In this document: piece by piece, positions 15,134-23,548 of the stretch
How positions within the stretch are numbered: the stretch's first letter is position 1
Layout: each line of letters begins with the position of its first letter
Assembly: GCA_031547305.1 (NCBI GenBank)
Contig: JAVBSC010000113.1
Span: 1 to 36,609, forward strand
Origin: JAVBSC01 sp031547305
GTDB lineage: Bacteria > Desulfobacterota > Desulfovibrionia > Desulfovibrionales > Desulfovibrionaceae
Direction: 5' to 3'
DNA: 36,609 bases
The notes under the pieces: generated by a model
The model's database searches: none
What the model was told of the DNA's origin: nothing
Seen by the model: the letters and a program-made list of their open reading frames with translations, nothing else
Position numbers and translations under genes: made by a program

Positions 15134-15886
15134 TCAGGCCGTCACGATTTTGCTGAAAGACTCCGCCTGTAACGATGCTCCGCCTACCAGCACTCCGTCC
15201 ACATTGTCAAGGCCGATTATTTGCGCGGCGTTCTCCGGCTTCACGCTGCCGCCGTACAAAATGCGCATGCCCCCGGCTTTGGCCCCGAAGCGATCCGCCA
15301 GAAGTTTGCGGACCAGCCGGTGAGCCTCCAGTATTTCCTGGGGGCCGGCCACTTTGCCGGTGCCGATGGCCCAGACCGGCTCGTAGGCTATGGAAAGAGA
15401 GTCCGGGGCGAAATCCTCCGGCACGTCGGACAGTCCGGCTTTAAGCTGCGTCCGCAGCACCTGCTCCAGGCGGCCGCCTTCGCGCTCTTCCAGAGACTCC
15501 CCGACGCACAGGACGACGTCCAGGCCGTTCTTCAGGGCAAAAGCGGTCTTTTGCCCGACAAACTCCGGGCTTTCGCCAATAACGGAACGGCGTTCCGAAT
15601 GCCCGGCCAGCACAAAGCGGCAGGCGCAATCCTTAAGCATGGCCGGGGAAACTTCTCCGGTAAAAGCGCCTTCCTGGGCCGGGTAAACATCCTGCCCGCC
15701 GGCAAAAAAGCCTTTGGCCCCGGCCAAAGCCTCGGCGCAAGCGCCTAAGGCGGTAAAAGGCGCGAAAATCGCCACTTCCCTGTCCGCCGGCAATGCGCCC
15801 GCCAGGGCCACCAGTTTTTTGGCGGTATCAGCGGCTTCGGCGCGGGTCTTATACATTTTCCAGTTGGCAGCCATTAACTTTTTCAT
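15134..15886 (-). CDS. tpiA: Triosephosphate isomerase
   Basis: 250 residues, interconverting dihydroxyacetone phosphate and glyceraldehyde 3-phosphate in glycolysis and gluconeogenesis. Conserved features: N-terminal MAANWKMYKT with the catalytic Lys, LAGHSERR with the electrophilic His, and the AYEPVWAIGTGK segment with the catalytic Glu and mobile loop, plus ILYGGSVKPENA for phosphate binding. The ATG at 15886 is preferred over 15892 and 15910 because AAGAGG lies 6 bases before it. It starts 2 bases beyond the rimI stop, so the two genes are coupled. Confidence 0.96.
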   Translation of the reverse strand: MKKLMAANWKMYKTRAEAADTAKKLVALAGALPADREVAIFAPFTALGACAEALAGAKGFFAGGQDVYPAQEGAFTGEVSPAMLKDCACRFVLAGHSERRSVIGESPEFVGQKTAFALKNGLDVVLCVGESLEEREGGRLEQVLRTQLKAGLSDVPEDFAPDSLSIAYEPVWAIGTGKVAGPQEILEAHRLVRKLLADRFGAKAGGMRILYGGSVKPENAAQIIGLDNVDGVLVGGASLQAESFSKIVTA

Positions 15887-15888
15887 AT

Positions 15889-16407
15889 TCATCCTCTTGG
15901 TAAAACACATTCATAAACCAGGGCGTCTTCGCCGTTATCCGAATAGTAGCCCCGCCGCAGTCCGCAACGGGTAAATCCCAGCCCTTCATAAAGCTTTATG
16001 GCCGGCACGTTTCCGGCCCGGACTTCCAGAACGGCCCGGGTAAAGCCGCTCTGCCCGGCCGCCCGCAAAACCAGGCCCAGAAGCCGGCGGGCCAGCCCCC
16101 TGCCGCGTTCTTCAGGCTCCACGGCGATGTTGAATATCTCCACTTCACCGGCGGAAGGGTAAAAGCCAGCCGCCACGTAAGCCGCCAGGCCTGACGGGCC
16201 GCAAGCCCCGAACAGGCGGCATAACCCGGCGTCCATCATGCCCAGGTACTGAACCTTGGTCCAGGGCACGGCAAAGCAGGCCGCTTCCAGCCTGAGCACC
16301 GCGTCAAGATGCCGGGAGGAAAGGCGGCAAAACCTGTGCCCCTCCACCCGATCCTGTCCGTCTTGCCCAACGGGAAACAGTTCTGTAAGATTATCACCGC
16401 AAATCAT
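15889..16407 (-). CDS. rimI: GNAT N-acetyltransferase, RimI-like (ribosomal protein alanine acetyltransferase)
   Basis: 172 residues from the ATG at 16407 (MICGDNLTELF); AGGG lies about 7 bases upstream. Longer in-frame starts run through the divergent Nudix gene and are not believable. GNAT features: LEAACFAVPWTKVQYLGMM (RimI-like start), EIFNIAVEPEERGRGLARRLL with the acetyl-CoA loop, and LEVRAGNVPAIKLYEGLGFTRCGLRRGYY, the RimI-type substrate and CoA segment. It would acetylate the N-terminus of a ribosomal protein in the cytoplasm. First gene of the rimI-tpiA-secG run. RimI is likely, another GNAT possible. Confidence 0.85.
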   Translation of the reverse strand: MICGDNLTELFPVGQDGQDRVEGHRFCRLSSRHLDAVLRLEAACFAVPWTKVQYLGMMDAGLCRLFGACGPSGLAAYVAAGFYPSAGEVEIFNIAVEPEERGRGLARRLLGLVLRAAGQSGFTRAVLEVRAGNVPAIKLYEGLGFTRCGLRRGYYSDNGEDALVYECVLPRG

Positions 16408-16428
16408 TTTCAACCCTGACGATACATT

Positions 16429-16986
16429 ATGAATAAAATCCGTAAAAAGACAAGCGCATCCGCATCCGGCCCCATATCTGGCGAAGACGAAGAACGCCTT
16501 GAGGTGATTGACGCGCGGGATCGTCCGCTCATGATCATGCCGCGCGGCAAGATCCTTCAATTCCGCCTGGACCACCGGATCGTCCTGGTCGGCCTCAGGG
16601 ACCAGCACAACCGGGTTTATATACAAAAACGCGCCGCGCGCAAAAGTATTTTCCCTGGCTACTGGTGCGTTTCCGCCGCCGGGCACGTGCTGGCCGGGGA
16701 ATCCCGCCTGGACGCCGCCCTGCGCGAACTTGAGGAGGAACTCGGCGTAAGCGGCCTGGACCTGGAGTGGAAAGCCTCCACCCCGGCCTCCGCCGAAACC
16801 GGCCACGCCCATATGAGCCTTTTTTTAAGCGCCCCGGCGGGTGGCCAGGTCCGCCCCAACCCCAAAGAAGTGGACTCCGGCATCTTCATGGACCAGGACG
16901 AACTGGAATCCATGCTCCGCGATATGCCGGAACTGCTCACCCCTTCCCTGCTCTGGGCTTTTTCCACCGGATATTTATTTGAATAA
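16429..16986 (+). CDS. Nudix hydrolase, isopentenyl-diphosphate-isomerase-like (YfcD type)
   Basis: 185 residues. A perfect Nudix box is visible: G at GHVLAGE, seven residues, then REL-E-EE-LG. It is preceded by EVIDARDRPLMIMPR and VYIQKRAARKSIFPGYWCVSAAGH, the arrangement of the Idi-like YfcD subgroup of Nudix enzymes. It would hydrolyse a nucleoside or other diphosphate in the cytoplasm; the substrate is not predictable. Starts 21 bases from rimI on the opposite strand, so the short gap must hold both promoters. Confidence 0.9.
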   Translation: MNKIRKKTSASASGPISGEDEERLEVIDARDRPLMIMPRGKILQFRLDHRIVLVGLRDQHNRVYIQKRAARKSIFPGYWCVSAAGHVLAGESRLDAALRELEEELGVSGLDLEWKASTPASAETGHAHMSLFLSAPAGGQVRPNPKEVDSGIFMDQDELESMLRDMPELLTPSLLWAFSTGYLFE

Positions 16987-17015
16987 GGCCGTTCAAACGG
17001 GCCGCGCCCCCGCAA

Positions 17016-17681
17016 TCAGATCTTCAGCAGTTCCGCCGCCAGCTCCTTCCCGTCATAACTGATCTTCACATAGCCGCCGCTGCCGAAAGCGCCGGGATTG
17101 ATCACCTGGGTATTGCCGATGCGGCACTGGCCGCGCGCTTCATGGATATGGCCGCACAGGCAGAGCGCCGGCTGGACTTTTTCGATGAAAGCGCGCACGG
17201 CCGTGCTGCCCACATGCGCGCCGTTCGGCAGGACGTCGCAGACGGTGTCGTACGGCGGGGCGTGGGCCGCCAGAATCAGGCGGCTATACTGGCCGGCCTC
17301 GGCCAGGGCCCCCTCCAGCCAGGCGGCCAATTCGGATTCCGGGTACTCGCTTGGGGTATCAAAAGGCGTGGGCGGCGAAGCCCCAAGGCCGATAAGCGCC
17401 AGGCCGGGGGTAAGTGCCCGCGCCCTGGCGTGCATGCCGGCGCCTTTGCCTTCCAGCCAGGGCGTGACCTCCGGCTTGTCCATATTGCCCACCTGGGCGA
17501 AAATATTCGGGTTATGCCCGGCAATAGCCTTGTAAACCCTGGCCGCGTCACGCACGCCGCCCACAAAGGTCAAATCTCCGGTCACAATAACCCCGGCCGC
17601 TTCCCGCAAACCGGGCAGGGACTCCAACGGGCCGATATTGTTATGGATGTCGCCAAAAGCCAACCAGTACAGCGCCGCCAT
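17016..17681 (-). CDS. Calcineurin-like metallophosphoesterase
   Basis: 221 residues from the ATG at 17681, chosen because GGAGG lies 7 bases upstream; the in-frame start at 17702 lacks such a site. Metal-binding motifs of the family appear in order: FGDIHNN, VTGDLTF, VGNMD (for GNHD), AAHAPPYD and CGHIHEARG. The C-terminus has NPGAFGSGGYVKI, as in YfcE/ICC-like phosphodiesterases. It is convergent with the Nudix gene and divergent from dinB. The substrate is unknown. Confidence 0.9.
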   Translation of the reverse strand: MAALYWLAFGDIHNNIGPLESLPGLREAAGVIVTGDLTFVGGVRDAARVYKAIAGHNPNIFAQVGNMDKPEVTPWLEGKGAGMHARARALTPGLALIGLGASPPTPFDTPSEYPESELAAWLEGALAEAGQYSRLILAAHAPPYDTVCDVLPNGAHVGSTAVRAFIEKVQPALCLCGHIHEARGQCRIGNTQVINPGAFGSGGYVKISYDGKELAAELLKI

Positions 17682-17708
17682 ATGCAATCCTCCATCCCCC
17701 AACGCACT

Positions 17709-17736
17709 TTAACATTACTTCAGCCCGTGTTACAAT
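17709..17736 (+). promoter_or_regulatory. Sigma-70-like promoter of dinB, apparently leaderless
   Basis: TTAACA (17709-17714) and TACAAT (17731-17736) with a 16-bp spacer. The ATG of dinB is only 7 bases beyond the -10, so transcription would start at or next to the A of ATG. No Shine-Dalgarno sequence is present in the gap. No recognised LexA box is seen. Confidence 0.55.
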
Positions 17737-17743
17737 ACTATAT

Positions 17744-18955
17744 ATGCAGCGCTGGATTATGCACATAGACATGGACGCCTTTTACGCTTCCGTGGAGCGC
17801 CTGGACGCGCCTGAACTGGCCGGGAAGCCGGTAATCGTAGGGGGGGCCGGGCCGCGTTCAGTGGTTTCCGCCGCGTCTTACGAAGCCCGGCGCTTTGGGG
17901 TGCATTCCGCCATGCCCATGTTCCAGGCCCGCCGCCTTTGCCCGCAAGGAGTGTTCCTGCCGGTGCGTATGGCCCGGTACCAGGAGGTTTCCCGCCAGAT
18001 TATGGCTGTATTGCGCAATTTTTCCCCGGTGGTGGAACAAGCCTCCGTGGACGAGGCCTACCTGGACGCCAGCGGCCTTGAGCGCATTTTCGGCCCGGTG
18101 GAGGAACTGGCGCAAAAAATCAAGTTGGCGGTCCTGGAAAAAACCGGCCTGACCTGCTCCGTGGGGCTGGCTCCGGTGAAGTTTCTGGCTAAAATCGCCT
18201 CGGACCAGAAAAAACCGGACGGCTGCACCATAATCCACCCGGAGCGGGTCAGCGATTTTATGGACAAGCTGCCTCTGCAGAAAATACCCGGCATTGGCGG
18301 AAAAACGCTGGAAGTTCTGCACAGTCTGGGCGTGCGCGGCTGCCGCGACATCCTCAACCTGCCGCCGGAATTCTGGCAACGCCGCCTGGGCAAGATGGGG
18401 CTGGAAATTTACCGCCGCGCCTCCGGCCAGGATGAGCGCGCGGTGGAGCCGTACACGGACGCCAAATCCGAAAGCGCGGAACACACCTTTGACGAGGACA
18501 GCGCGGATCCGGAATTTTTAAGCGCCTGGCTGATGCGCCAGGCTGAACGCGTTGGCGCTTCCCTGCGCCGCCAGGATTTGAGCGGCCGCACCATTACTCT
18601 TAAAGTCAAATACGCGGATTTTACCCAGATAACCCGCAGCCTCAGCCTGGATTCCCCGACAAATTCGACCCAGACCATATTTGACGCCGCCAGGGGGCTG
18701 CTGGAGCAACTCCTGCCCCTGCGGCCCGTCCGGCTGATCGGGCTGGGGATTTCCCGCTTCGGGGAAGACTCCGGCCGGCCCGGGCCGGAACAGCTCAGTC
18801 TGCTGCCGGCCCCGGAGGCCGGCCGGAGCAAAAAACCCAGGGACTCCTTAAAGCAGAAAGCTCTGGACAAAGCCCTGGACAAAGCCAGAGAGCGCTTCGG
18901 CAACCAGGCCGTGGTGCGTGGCCGGGTGTTTGCCCCCAAAAAGGATTCAAAATAA
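17744..18955 (+). CDS. dinB: DNA polymerase IV (Y-family translesion polymerase)
   Basis: 403 residues. Starts MQRWIMHIDMDAFYASVE with the first catalytic Asp residues, then SVVSAASYEARRFGV, the catalytic SVDEAYLDAS, and the helix-hairpin-helix segment KIPGIGGKTLEVLHSLGV. The little-finger domain follows, and the C-terminal tail is Lys-rich and ends GRVFAPKKDSK. It copies past damaged bases in the cytoplasm. It lacks a ribosome site and seems to be translated from a leaderless mRNA. A second ATG five codons on also lacks a ribosome site. Confidence 0.95.
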   Translation: MQRWIMHIDMDAFYASVERLDAPELAGKPVIVGGAGPRSVVSAASYEARRFGVHSAMPMFQARRLCPQGVFLPVRMARYQEVSRQIMAVLRNFSPVVEQASVDEAYLDASGLERIFGPVEELAQKIKLAVLEKTGLTCSVGLAPVKFLAKIASDQKKPDGCTIIHPERVSDFMDKLPLQKIPGIGGKTLEVLHSLGVRGCRDILNLPPEFWQRRLGKMGLEIYRRASGQDERAVEPYTDAKSESAEHTFDEDSADPEFLSAWLMRQAERVGASLRRQDLSGRTITLKVKYADFTQITRSLSLDSPTNSTQTIFDAARGLLEQLLPLRPVRLIGLGISRFGEDSGRPGPEQLSLLPAPEAGRSKKPRDSLKQKALDKALDKARERFGNQAVVRGRVFAPKKDSK

Positions 18956-19007
18956 AATATTTCCATTTTATATAACGGCGGACGTGATAACTCGGAAGAA
19001 GCCGGAT

Positions 19008-19091
19008 ATGAAAGTCCGCGTGATCGGAGCCGGAGCCCTGGGCGGCCTGTTAAAGGGCCGCATCGCCATGAACATAGGGTTTAGCTTGTAG
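19008..19091 (+). pseudogene. panE: 5' remnant of a 2-dehydropantoate 2-reductase (panE/apbA-like) gene
   Basis: ATG at 19008 followed by MKVRVIGAGALGGLLKGRIA, the N-terminal Rossmann nucleotide-binding motif (GAGALG) typical of ketopantoate reductases. The frame then becomes unrelated and stops at 19089-19091. Only 27 codons remain of a gene normally near 300. The breakpoint is directly before a palindromic repeat element, which suggests loss by rearrangement there. Confidence 0.6.
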
Positions 19092-19098
19092 CAATGCT

Positions 19099-19168
19099 GG
19101 ATTCTCAGGATACGCGACACGCTTCGCGTCCGCCTGGCGATTTCACTTTGAAATCGCTCTAAAATGCT
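19099..19168. repeat. Palindromic repeat element next to the panE remnant
   Basis: Contains ACGCGA-loop-TCGCGT and a 9-bp stem GCGATTTCA (19137-19145) / TGAAATCGC (19149-19157). The left end GGATT, internal CCGCCTGGCGA and right end AAAATGCT recall the element at 14682-14744. It lies between the panE remnant and the 3' end of the AEC transporter gene and may also act as that gene's stop signal. Confidence 0.45.
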
Positions 19169-20143
19169 TCAGATAAACCCCATTGCCTTAAACGCATAGG
19201 CAAATGCGGAAAGCGTGATCAGGCTGAGGCTGATGGTGATGACCACGGACAGGGCGCTTTCTTCCGGCACTATTTTATAGAGGTCCGCCACCACGTAGCT
19301 GCCAACGGCCGTACCCGTGCCGGACATAATCACGCACACGGCCAGCCAGACGCCGTCCACCCCGCACAGGGCCAGAAGGCCCCAGGTCAGCAATGGGTGC
19401 GCCAGCAGCTTGACCAGCGCAATGCCGGCCTGGTGCCGGCCCTTGCGCGCGCCCTTGGCCGCGAATCCCGCCCGCAGCTTGTTCCGGATTTCCAGCCCCA
19501 AAGACAGCAGGGCACAGGGCGCGGCGGTATTCCCAACCATGGCGGCGGCCCGGTCCAGCGGCACCCAGAGCCCTGTGCCGGCCAGGCATAAAGCCACGCC
19601 GCCGAGCATGCCCAAAACCATGGGGTTTAAAAACAGCGCCCGAAGCGGAATACGCCACAGCTCCCCGGTTTTGGCCGAACCCCCGGACATTTTTTGGATA
19701 TCCAGCTGCATTTGGGCCACGGCGATGCCCACTGTCGGGGTGATTGAAAGAATGGCGGCCATGACCATGGCTTCACGGTTGCCGGGCAGAAGGTTCATGA
19801 TGACGGGCAGTCCGACAAAGGCGCTCAGGCAACAGCTGCAGGACATGGCCGTGATTACGGCCGGCCCGTGGCCGCGCCGCGCCAGAAAAAAATCCCAGGC
19901 ATAGCCCAGGCCGTAAGCCGTAAACTGCGTCGCCAGCAGGCCAAACCAGAGCCGGCCCTGAAAAAGTTCCCCCGGCTCCGCCCCGGCGATGATGCGCAGC
20001 AAAAGAACCGGCAAGGCGAAGCGCAGTATGTAGACGTTCAACACCAGGCTGGAGGTTGGCGGCAAAAAAGCGCCCCGGTCGGCGGCCAGGCCGGCGGCGA
20101 GAATCAAAAAAACCGGCAGCATGGCGAACAACACTTCGGTCAT
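19169..20143 (-). CDS. AEC-family (auxin efflux carrier-like) membrane transporter
   Basis: 324 residues from the ATG at 20143 (MTEVLFAMLPVFLILAAG), which has a GGGAAG upstream; the longer in-frame start at 20173 adds a hydrophilic piece before the first helix and is less likely. About ten hydrophobic helices; LPVFLILAAGLAADR, LNVYILRFALPVLLLR and the internal repeat KLLAHPLLTWGLLALCG are typical of bacterial AEC carriers, several of which move malate, malonate or similar acids. It is divergent from the hybrid histidine kinase at 20369, which may regulate it. Confidence 0.85.
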   Translation of the reverse strand: MTEVLFAMLPVFLILAAGLAADRGAFLPPTSSLVLNVYILRFALPVLLLRIIAGAEPGELFQGRLWFGLLATQFTAYGLGYAWDFFLARRGHGPAVITAMSCSCCLSAFVGLPVIMNLLPGNREAMVMAAILSITPTVGIAVAQMQLDIQKMSGGSAKTGELWRIPLRALFLNPMVLGMLGGVALCLAGTGLWVPLDRAAAMVGNTAAPCALLSLGLEIRNKLRAGFAAKGARKGRHQAGIALVKLLAHPLLTWGLLALCGVDGVWLAVCVIMSGTGTAVGSYVVADLYKIVPEESALSVVITISLSLITLSAFAYAFKAMGFI

Positions 20144-20368
20144 GGATTCTTCCCAAAGATCGCAGATCCGCAAAATGGATTTATTAGACTGTCATGCTCA
20201 GAATAAACATGCGGCAACCCATGACACAAGCCCAATAAACATGTTTGCTTATTTTTTATTTTGATATAAATATATAAAAATATATGACTATATATCAGCA
20301 AAACTTCAGCGCATTGTGCTCCGCAGGCCTTCCTTTATCAGCCGCGCTGATTGCGGCCGGAATTTTTT
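20144..20368. promoter_or_regulatory. AT-rich divergent regulatory region with a direct repeat
   Basis: The 225 bases between the AEC gene and the histidine kinase are strikingly AT-rich from about 20235 to 20300. AATAAACATG occurs at 20202-20211 and 20234-20243, a 32-bp period of about three helical turns, consistent with a protein site. The TATATA-rich segment offers several possible -10 boxes, so no single promoter is named. Confidence 0.4.
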
Positions 20369-22960
20369 ATGGCAAAAGATAACAACCAGGATAATTTGTC
20401 CGCTTCACTTGCGGACGAATTATCCGCGCCAAAGATTTTTCCCACGGTTAACAAGCCGGCTTCATGGGAATTGACGCTGGAAACCGGCACTATAAAATTC
20501 TCGCCGGAATGGCGTAAAATCCTTTTGCTCCCGGACGACCACCCCATCGAACCGCTGGCGGCAACCTGGTGGGCCAGGATTCATCCTGAAGATGCTGAGT
20601 CACTGCGCGAAAGCGCGCGGGCAATCCGCTCCGAAAAAACTGAAACCGTGGAGGAGGCCTTCCGTATCTGCCGCTACGACGGCAGCTGGATCTGGCTGAT
20701 GCTCCAGGGCTGGGTCTCGGAACGGCAAAACGGCGTTGCGGCCAAGGTTGCCGGATTCGTGTTTAACATCTCGCGCCTGCGTGTCAATCCCCGTTTTCAG
20801 GTTAACGCGGCTTCCAACACCGCCTCCGCCTACAAGGCCATGCTGGACAATTCGCCTGACCTTATGATTCGCTTTGACCGCGAACTGTTCCCCCTGTATG
20901 CCAACCCGCTGCTTGGGAGTTATCTGGCCCTGCCGACCACGCTGGGCGGCGAAACCGTGGAAAGCGCCGGGCTTGATGACGGGCATATGGATTTTATGCA
21001 GGGGAACGTGCAGGCGGTTTTTGACACGGGCAAGGTTGTGCGCGCCACGACAACCTTCAGAACGACGCGTAAAGGCGAAGTGACTGGCGAATATTCATTC
21101 TGGCCGGAATTCAACGAGGAAGGCGCGGTTGTTTCCGTCATTTCCCAGTTCCGCGACCTCTCCGCCCTGGTCCGCTCGGAGCAGTACGCCAGGTTGAATG
21201 AAATGCGCCTGGAGGCCCTGCACGATCTTACCGCCATGGAGGACGCCTCGGAAGACGCGGTGCGGCGCTTCGTCGTGGAAAGCATCACCCGTCTGACCGG
21301 CAGCGCCAAGGGCTATATTTTCATTCCGGACGGCGAAGGCTCGGAAACAGGACGAATGGAGTGGTCCCTGAGTCACTACATACGCTTCGACAAATCGGAT
21401 CTGCCGACGGATCGCGTGCCTGGCGACTGCAGAGCGCGACAGAACCAGCCGCTGAGCCAGGCGGAGCTGGTAATCATGAACGGAGACGGACAAAAACCGG
21501 TTCACCTGGCCTTTGCCGGCAAGTTCAAGGTCATGCGCTGCATCCATGCGCCCATACGCGAGGAAGGCCGCCTGGTCTGCCTGGCCGCTGTGTGCAACAA
21601 GGCTGTGGACTACGACGAAATGGACATGTACCAGCTTGAGCTGTTCCTGAAAGGAGCGATGCTCATGCTGAGGCGGCGCGAATTCGTCCAGGCGCTGCAA
21701 AAGGCCAAAGCGGCGGCCGAACACGCCAATCAGTCCAAGGATGAATTCCTGGCCAACATCAGCCACGAACTGCGCACGCCGCTCAACGGAATGCTGAGCA
21801 TGCTGCAGCTTCTGGAGACCTCGGAGCTTTCCGGCGCGCAGTTGGAGTACGTGCGCACGGCCGGGCAATCCGGAGCGGCTCTGATGCGCATACTTTCCGA
21901 CATTCTTGATTTTTCGCGCATTGAATCCGGTAAAATGGAGCTGCGTCACGCGCCCTTTGACATAAGAGCCACCTTCCGCTCCACGTTAAGCCTGTTCCAG
22001 GTGGAAGCGGAAAAACGCGGCATTCCGCTTTCCGCGGATCTGGCGGATAATCTGCCCCCCCTGCTCATGGGGGATGAGGCCAGAGTGCGCCAGATTCTGT
22101 TCAATCTTGTGGGCAATGCCATGAAGTTCACGGAAAAAGGCGAAATCCGCGTGGAATGCGGCAAGCTGCCCGCCAGCCGCAACGGCGACAGCTGGATATA
22201 CTTTTCCGTGCGCGATACCGGCATAGGCATAGCCCCGGCAATGCACAGCGCTATTTTTAACCCGTTTACGCAACTGGACAATTCCAGGACGCGCAAATAC
22301 CCCGGAACAGGGCTTGGGCTTGGCATTGTAAAGCGGCTCTCCGGCCTTATGGGCGGCGGCATTACCGTGGACAGCGCGGAGGCCGAAGGCACGACCATAC
22401 ACTGTTCACTGCCCCTGAGCACGCCCGGGCCGGAACAGGCCAGGCCGGTCCTCCGGCCGGAGGCCGTGCCTCCCACCGGCGCATCCCTTGATGTGCTCGT
22501 AGCGGAGGACGACCGGATCAGCCGCTTCGCCATGCTGTCTTTTTTGGAAAAAACCGGACACCGCGCCGTGTGCGTGTCCAACGGCCGGGAGGCTGTGGAG
22601 GCCCTTTTGCTCCACCCCTTCCACTGTTTTCTGACGGACATACAGATGCCGGAAATGGACGGACTGGAACTGATCCGGCGCATCCGCTCCGGAGACACGC
22701 AAGACATAACTCCGTCGGAAGAAATAAAAAAATTGGTCCGCGCCATATTCCCGGACTGCCGGCTCCGCGCCGGAATCCCGAGGAATCTTGTGGTCGCGGC
22801 CGTCAGCGCCCATGCCATGTCCGGAGACCGGGAACTTTTTTTACGTAACGGTATGGATCTTTATCTGTCAAAACCCGTGATTATGCGGGAGCTCCGGAAC
22901 ACTCTGGACCAGGCCGCCGCGCTCATGGCCGACAGGGCCGGCGCGCCGGGCTGGACATAA
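20369..22960 (+). CDS. Soluble hybrid sensor histidine kinase (PAS-PAS-GAF-HisKA-HATPase-REC)
   Basis: 863 residues from the ATG at 20369; a TTG at 20351 is also in frame, and neither has a strong ribosome site. Domains: PAS/PAC about 15-135 (FSPEWRKILLL, YDGSWIWLMLQG), PAS about 150-275 (MLDNSPDLMIRFD), GAF about 280-435, HisKA with phospho-acceptor His466 in NISHELRTPLNGML, HATPase with FNLVGNAMKFTE, VRDTGIGIAP and GTGLGLGIV, and REC about 705-850 with Asp757 in TDIQMPEMDG. No membrane helices, so it senses a cytoplasmic signal. The receiver has an insertion of about 25 residues after LIRRIRSGDT before its conserved SAHAMSGD segment. No cognate response regulator or HPt protein is adjacent. 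Confidence 0.92.
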   Translation: MAKDNNQDNLSASLADELSAPKIFPTVNKPASWELTLETGTIKFSPEWRKILLLPDDHPIEPLAATWWARIHPEDAESLRESARAIRSEKTETVEEAFRICRYDGSWIWLMLQGWVSERQNGVAAKVAGFVFNISRLRVNPRFQVNAASNTASAYKAMLDNSPDLMIRFDRELFPLYANPLLGSYLALPTTLGGETVESAGLDDGHMDFMQGNVQAVFDTGKVVRATTTFRTTRKGEVTGEYSFWPEFNEEGAVVSVISQFRDLSALVRSEQYARLNEMRLEALHDLTAMEDASEDAVRRFVVESITRLTGSAKGYIFIPDGEGSETGRMEWSLSHYIRFDKSDLPTDRVPGDCRARQNQPLSQAELVIMNGDGQKPVHLAFAGKFKVMRCIHAPIREEGRLVCLAAVCNKAVDYDEMDMYQLELFLKGAMLMLRRREFVQALQKAKAAAEHANQSKDEFLANISHELRTPLNGMLSMLQLLETSELSGAQLEYVRTAGQSGAALMRILSDILDFSRIESGKMELRHAPFDIRATFRSTLSLFQVEAEKRGIPLSADLADNLPPLLMGDEARVRQILFNLVGNAMKFTEKGEIRVECGKLPASRNGDSWIYFSVRDTGIGIAPAMHSAIFNPFTQLDNSRTRKYPGTGLGLGIVKRLSGLMGGGITVDSAEAEGTTIHCSLPLSTPGPEQARPVLRPEAVPPTGASLDVLVAEDDRISRFAMLSFLEKTGHRAVCVSNGREAVEALLLHPFHCFLTDIQMPEMDGLELIRRIRSGDTQDITPSEEIKKLVRAIFPDCRLRAGIPRNLVVAAVSAHAMSGDRELFLRNGMDLYLSKPVIMRELRNTLDQAAALMADRAGAPGWT

Positions 22961-22999
22961 CTGGAAATGGAGCGGCCAGGCCGGACAAGGCGGCTTCAC

Positions 23000-23539
23000 T
23001 CACAACGCCGTGCCTTTGCCGGGTATAAAAAACCTGGACGTATCAACACCTTCATGTTCGAGCAGCTTCACTTTTTTGCCGATGCCCCCGGCATACCCGG
23101 TCAAGCTGCCATTGGAGCCGACAACACGGTGGCACGGGATGATGATGGAAATGGGGTTGTGCCCCACCGCGCCGCCGACCGCCTGGCTGGACATGCTTTT
23201 TTTGCCCATGCGGGCGGCCATCTTTTTTGCGATTTCCCCATATGTCGCGCATTGGCCGTAGGGGATTTCACACAAAATGCCCCAAACGGCTTTTCTGAAC
23301 CCGCTGCCGACGGGCGCCAGGGGCAATTCGGAAATGGCGGGCTTTTTGCCAGCGAAATACGCGTCCAGCCACTTTTTTGCCCTGGCGAAAAACGGCAGGT
23401 CTGGCTTTTCCTCAATCGCGCCCTGTACCGTTGCGGCAAAATATTTCTGCCCGTCCATCCACAGGCCGACAAGGTTTTCACCGTCGCTGGCCAGCAGGAT
23501 CGCTCCTAAAGGGGAGGCATGGGTGGTCGAATAAAACAT
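23000..23539 (-). CDS. ogt: Methylated-DNA--protein-cysteine methyltransferase
   Basis: 179 residues. Takes the methyl group from O6-methylguanine onto its own Cys in the PCHRVVGSNGSLTGYAGG motif; the GFRKAVWGILCEIPYGQCATYGEIA DNA-binding region is also clear. The ATG follows AGGAGA, whose first bases overlap the TAG stop of the upstream ada-alkA gene, so the two are translationally coupled. Forms an alkylation-repair operon with that gene. The C-terminal tail after the active site is normal. Confidence 0.95.
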   Translation of the reverse strand: MFYSTTHASPLGAILLASDGENLVGLWMDGQKYFAATVQGAIEEKPDLPFFARAKKWLDAYFAGKKPAISELPLAPVGSGFRKAVWGILCEIPYGQCATYGEIAKKMAARMGKKSMSSQAVGGAVGHNPISIIIPCHRVVGSNGSLTGYAGGIGKKVKLLEHEGVDTSRFFIPGKGTAL

Positions 23540-23548
23540 GGCGGTCTC

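Noticed and set aside
17701..17744. LexA (SOS) box before dinB
   Set aside because: No CTG-N10-CAG or similar palindrome is present near the promoter.
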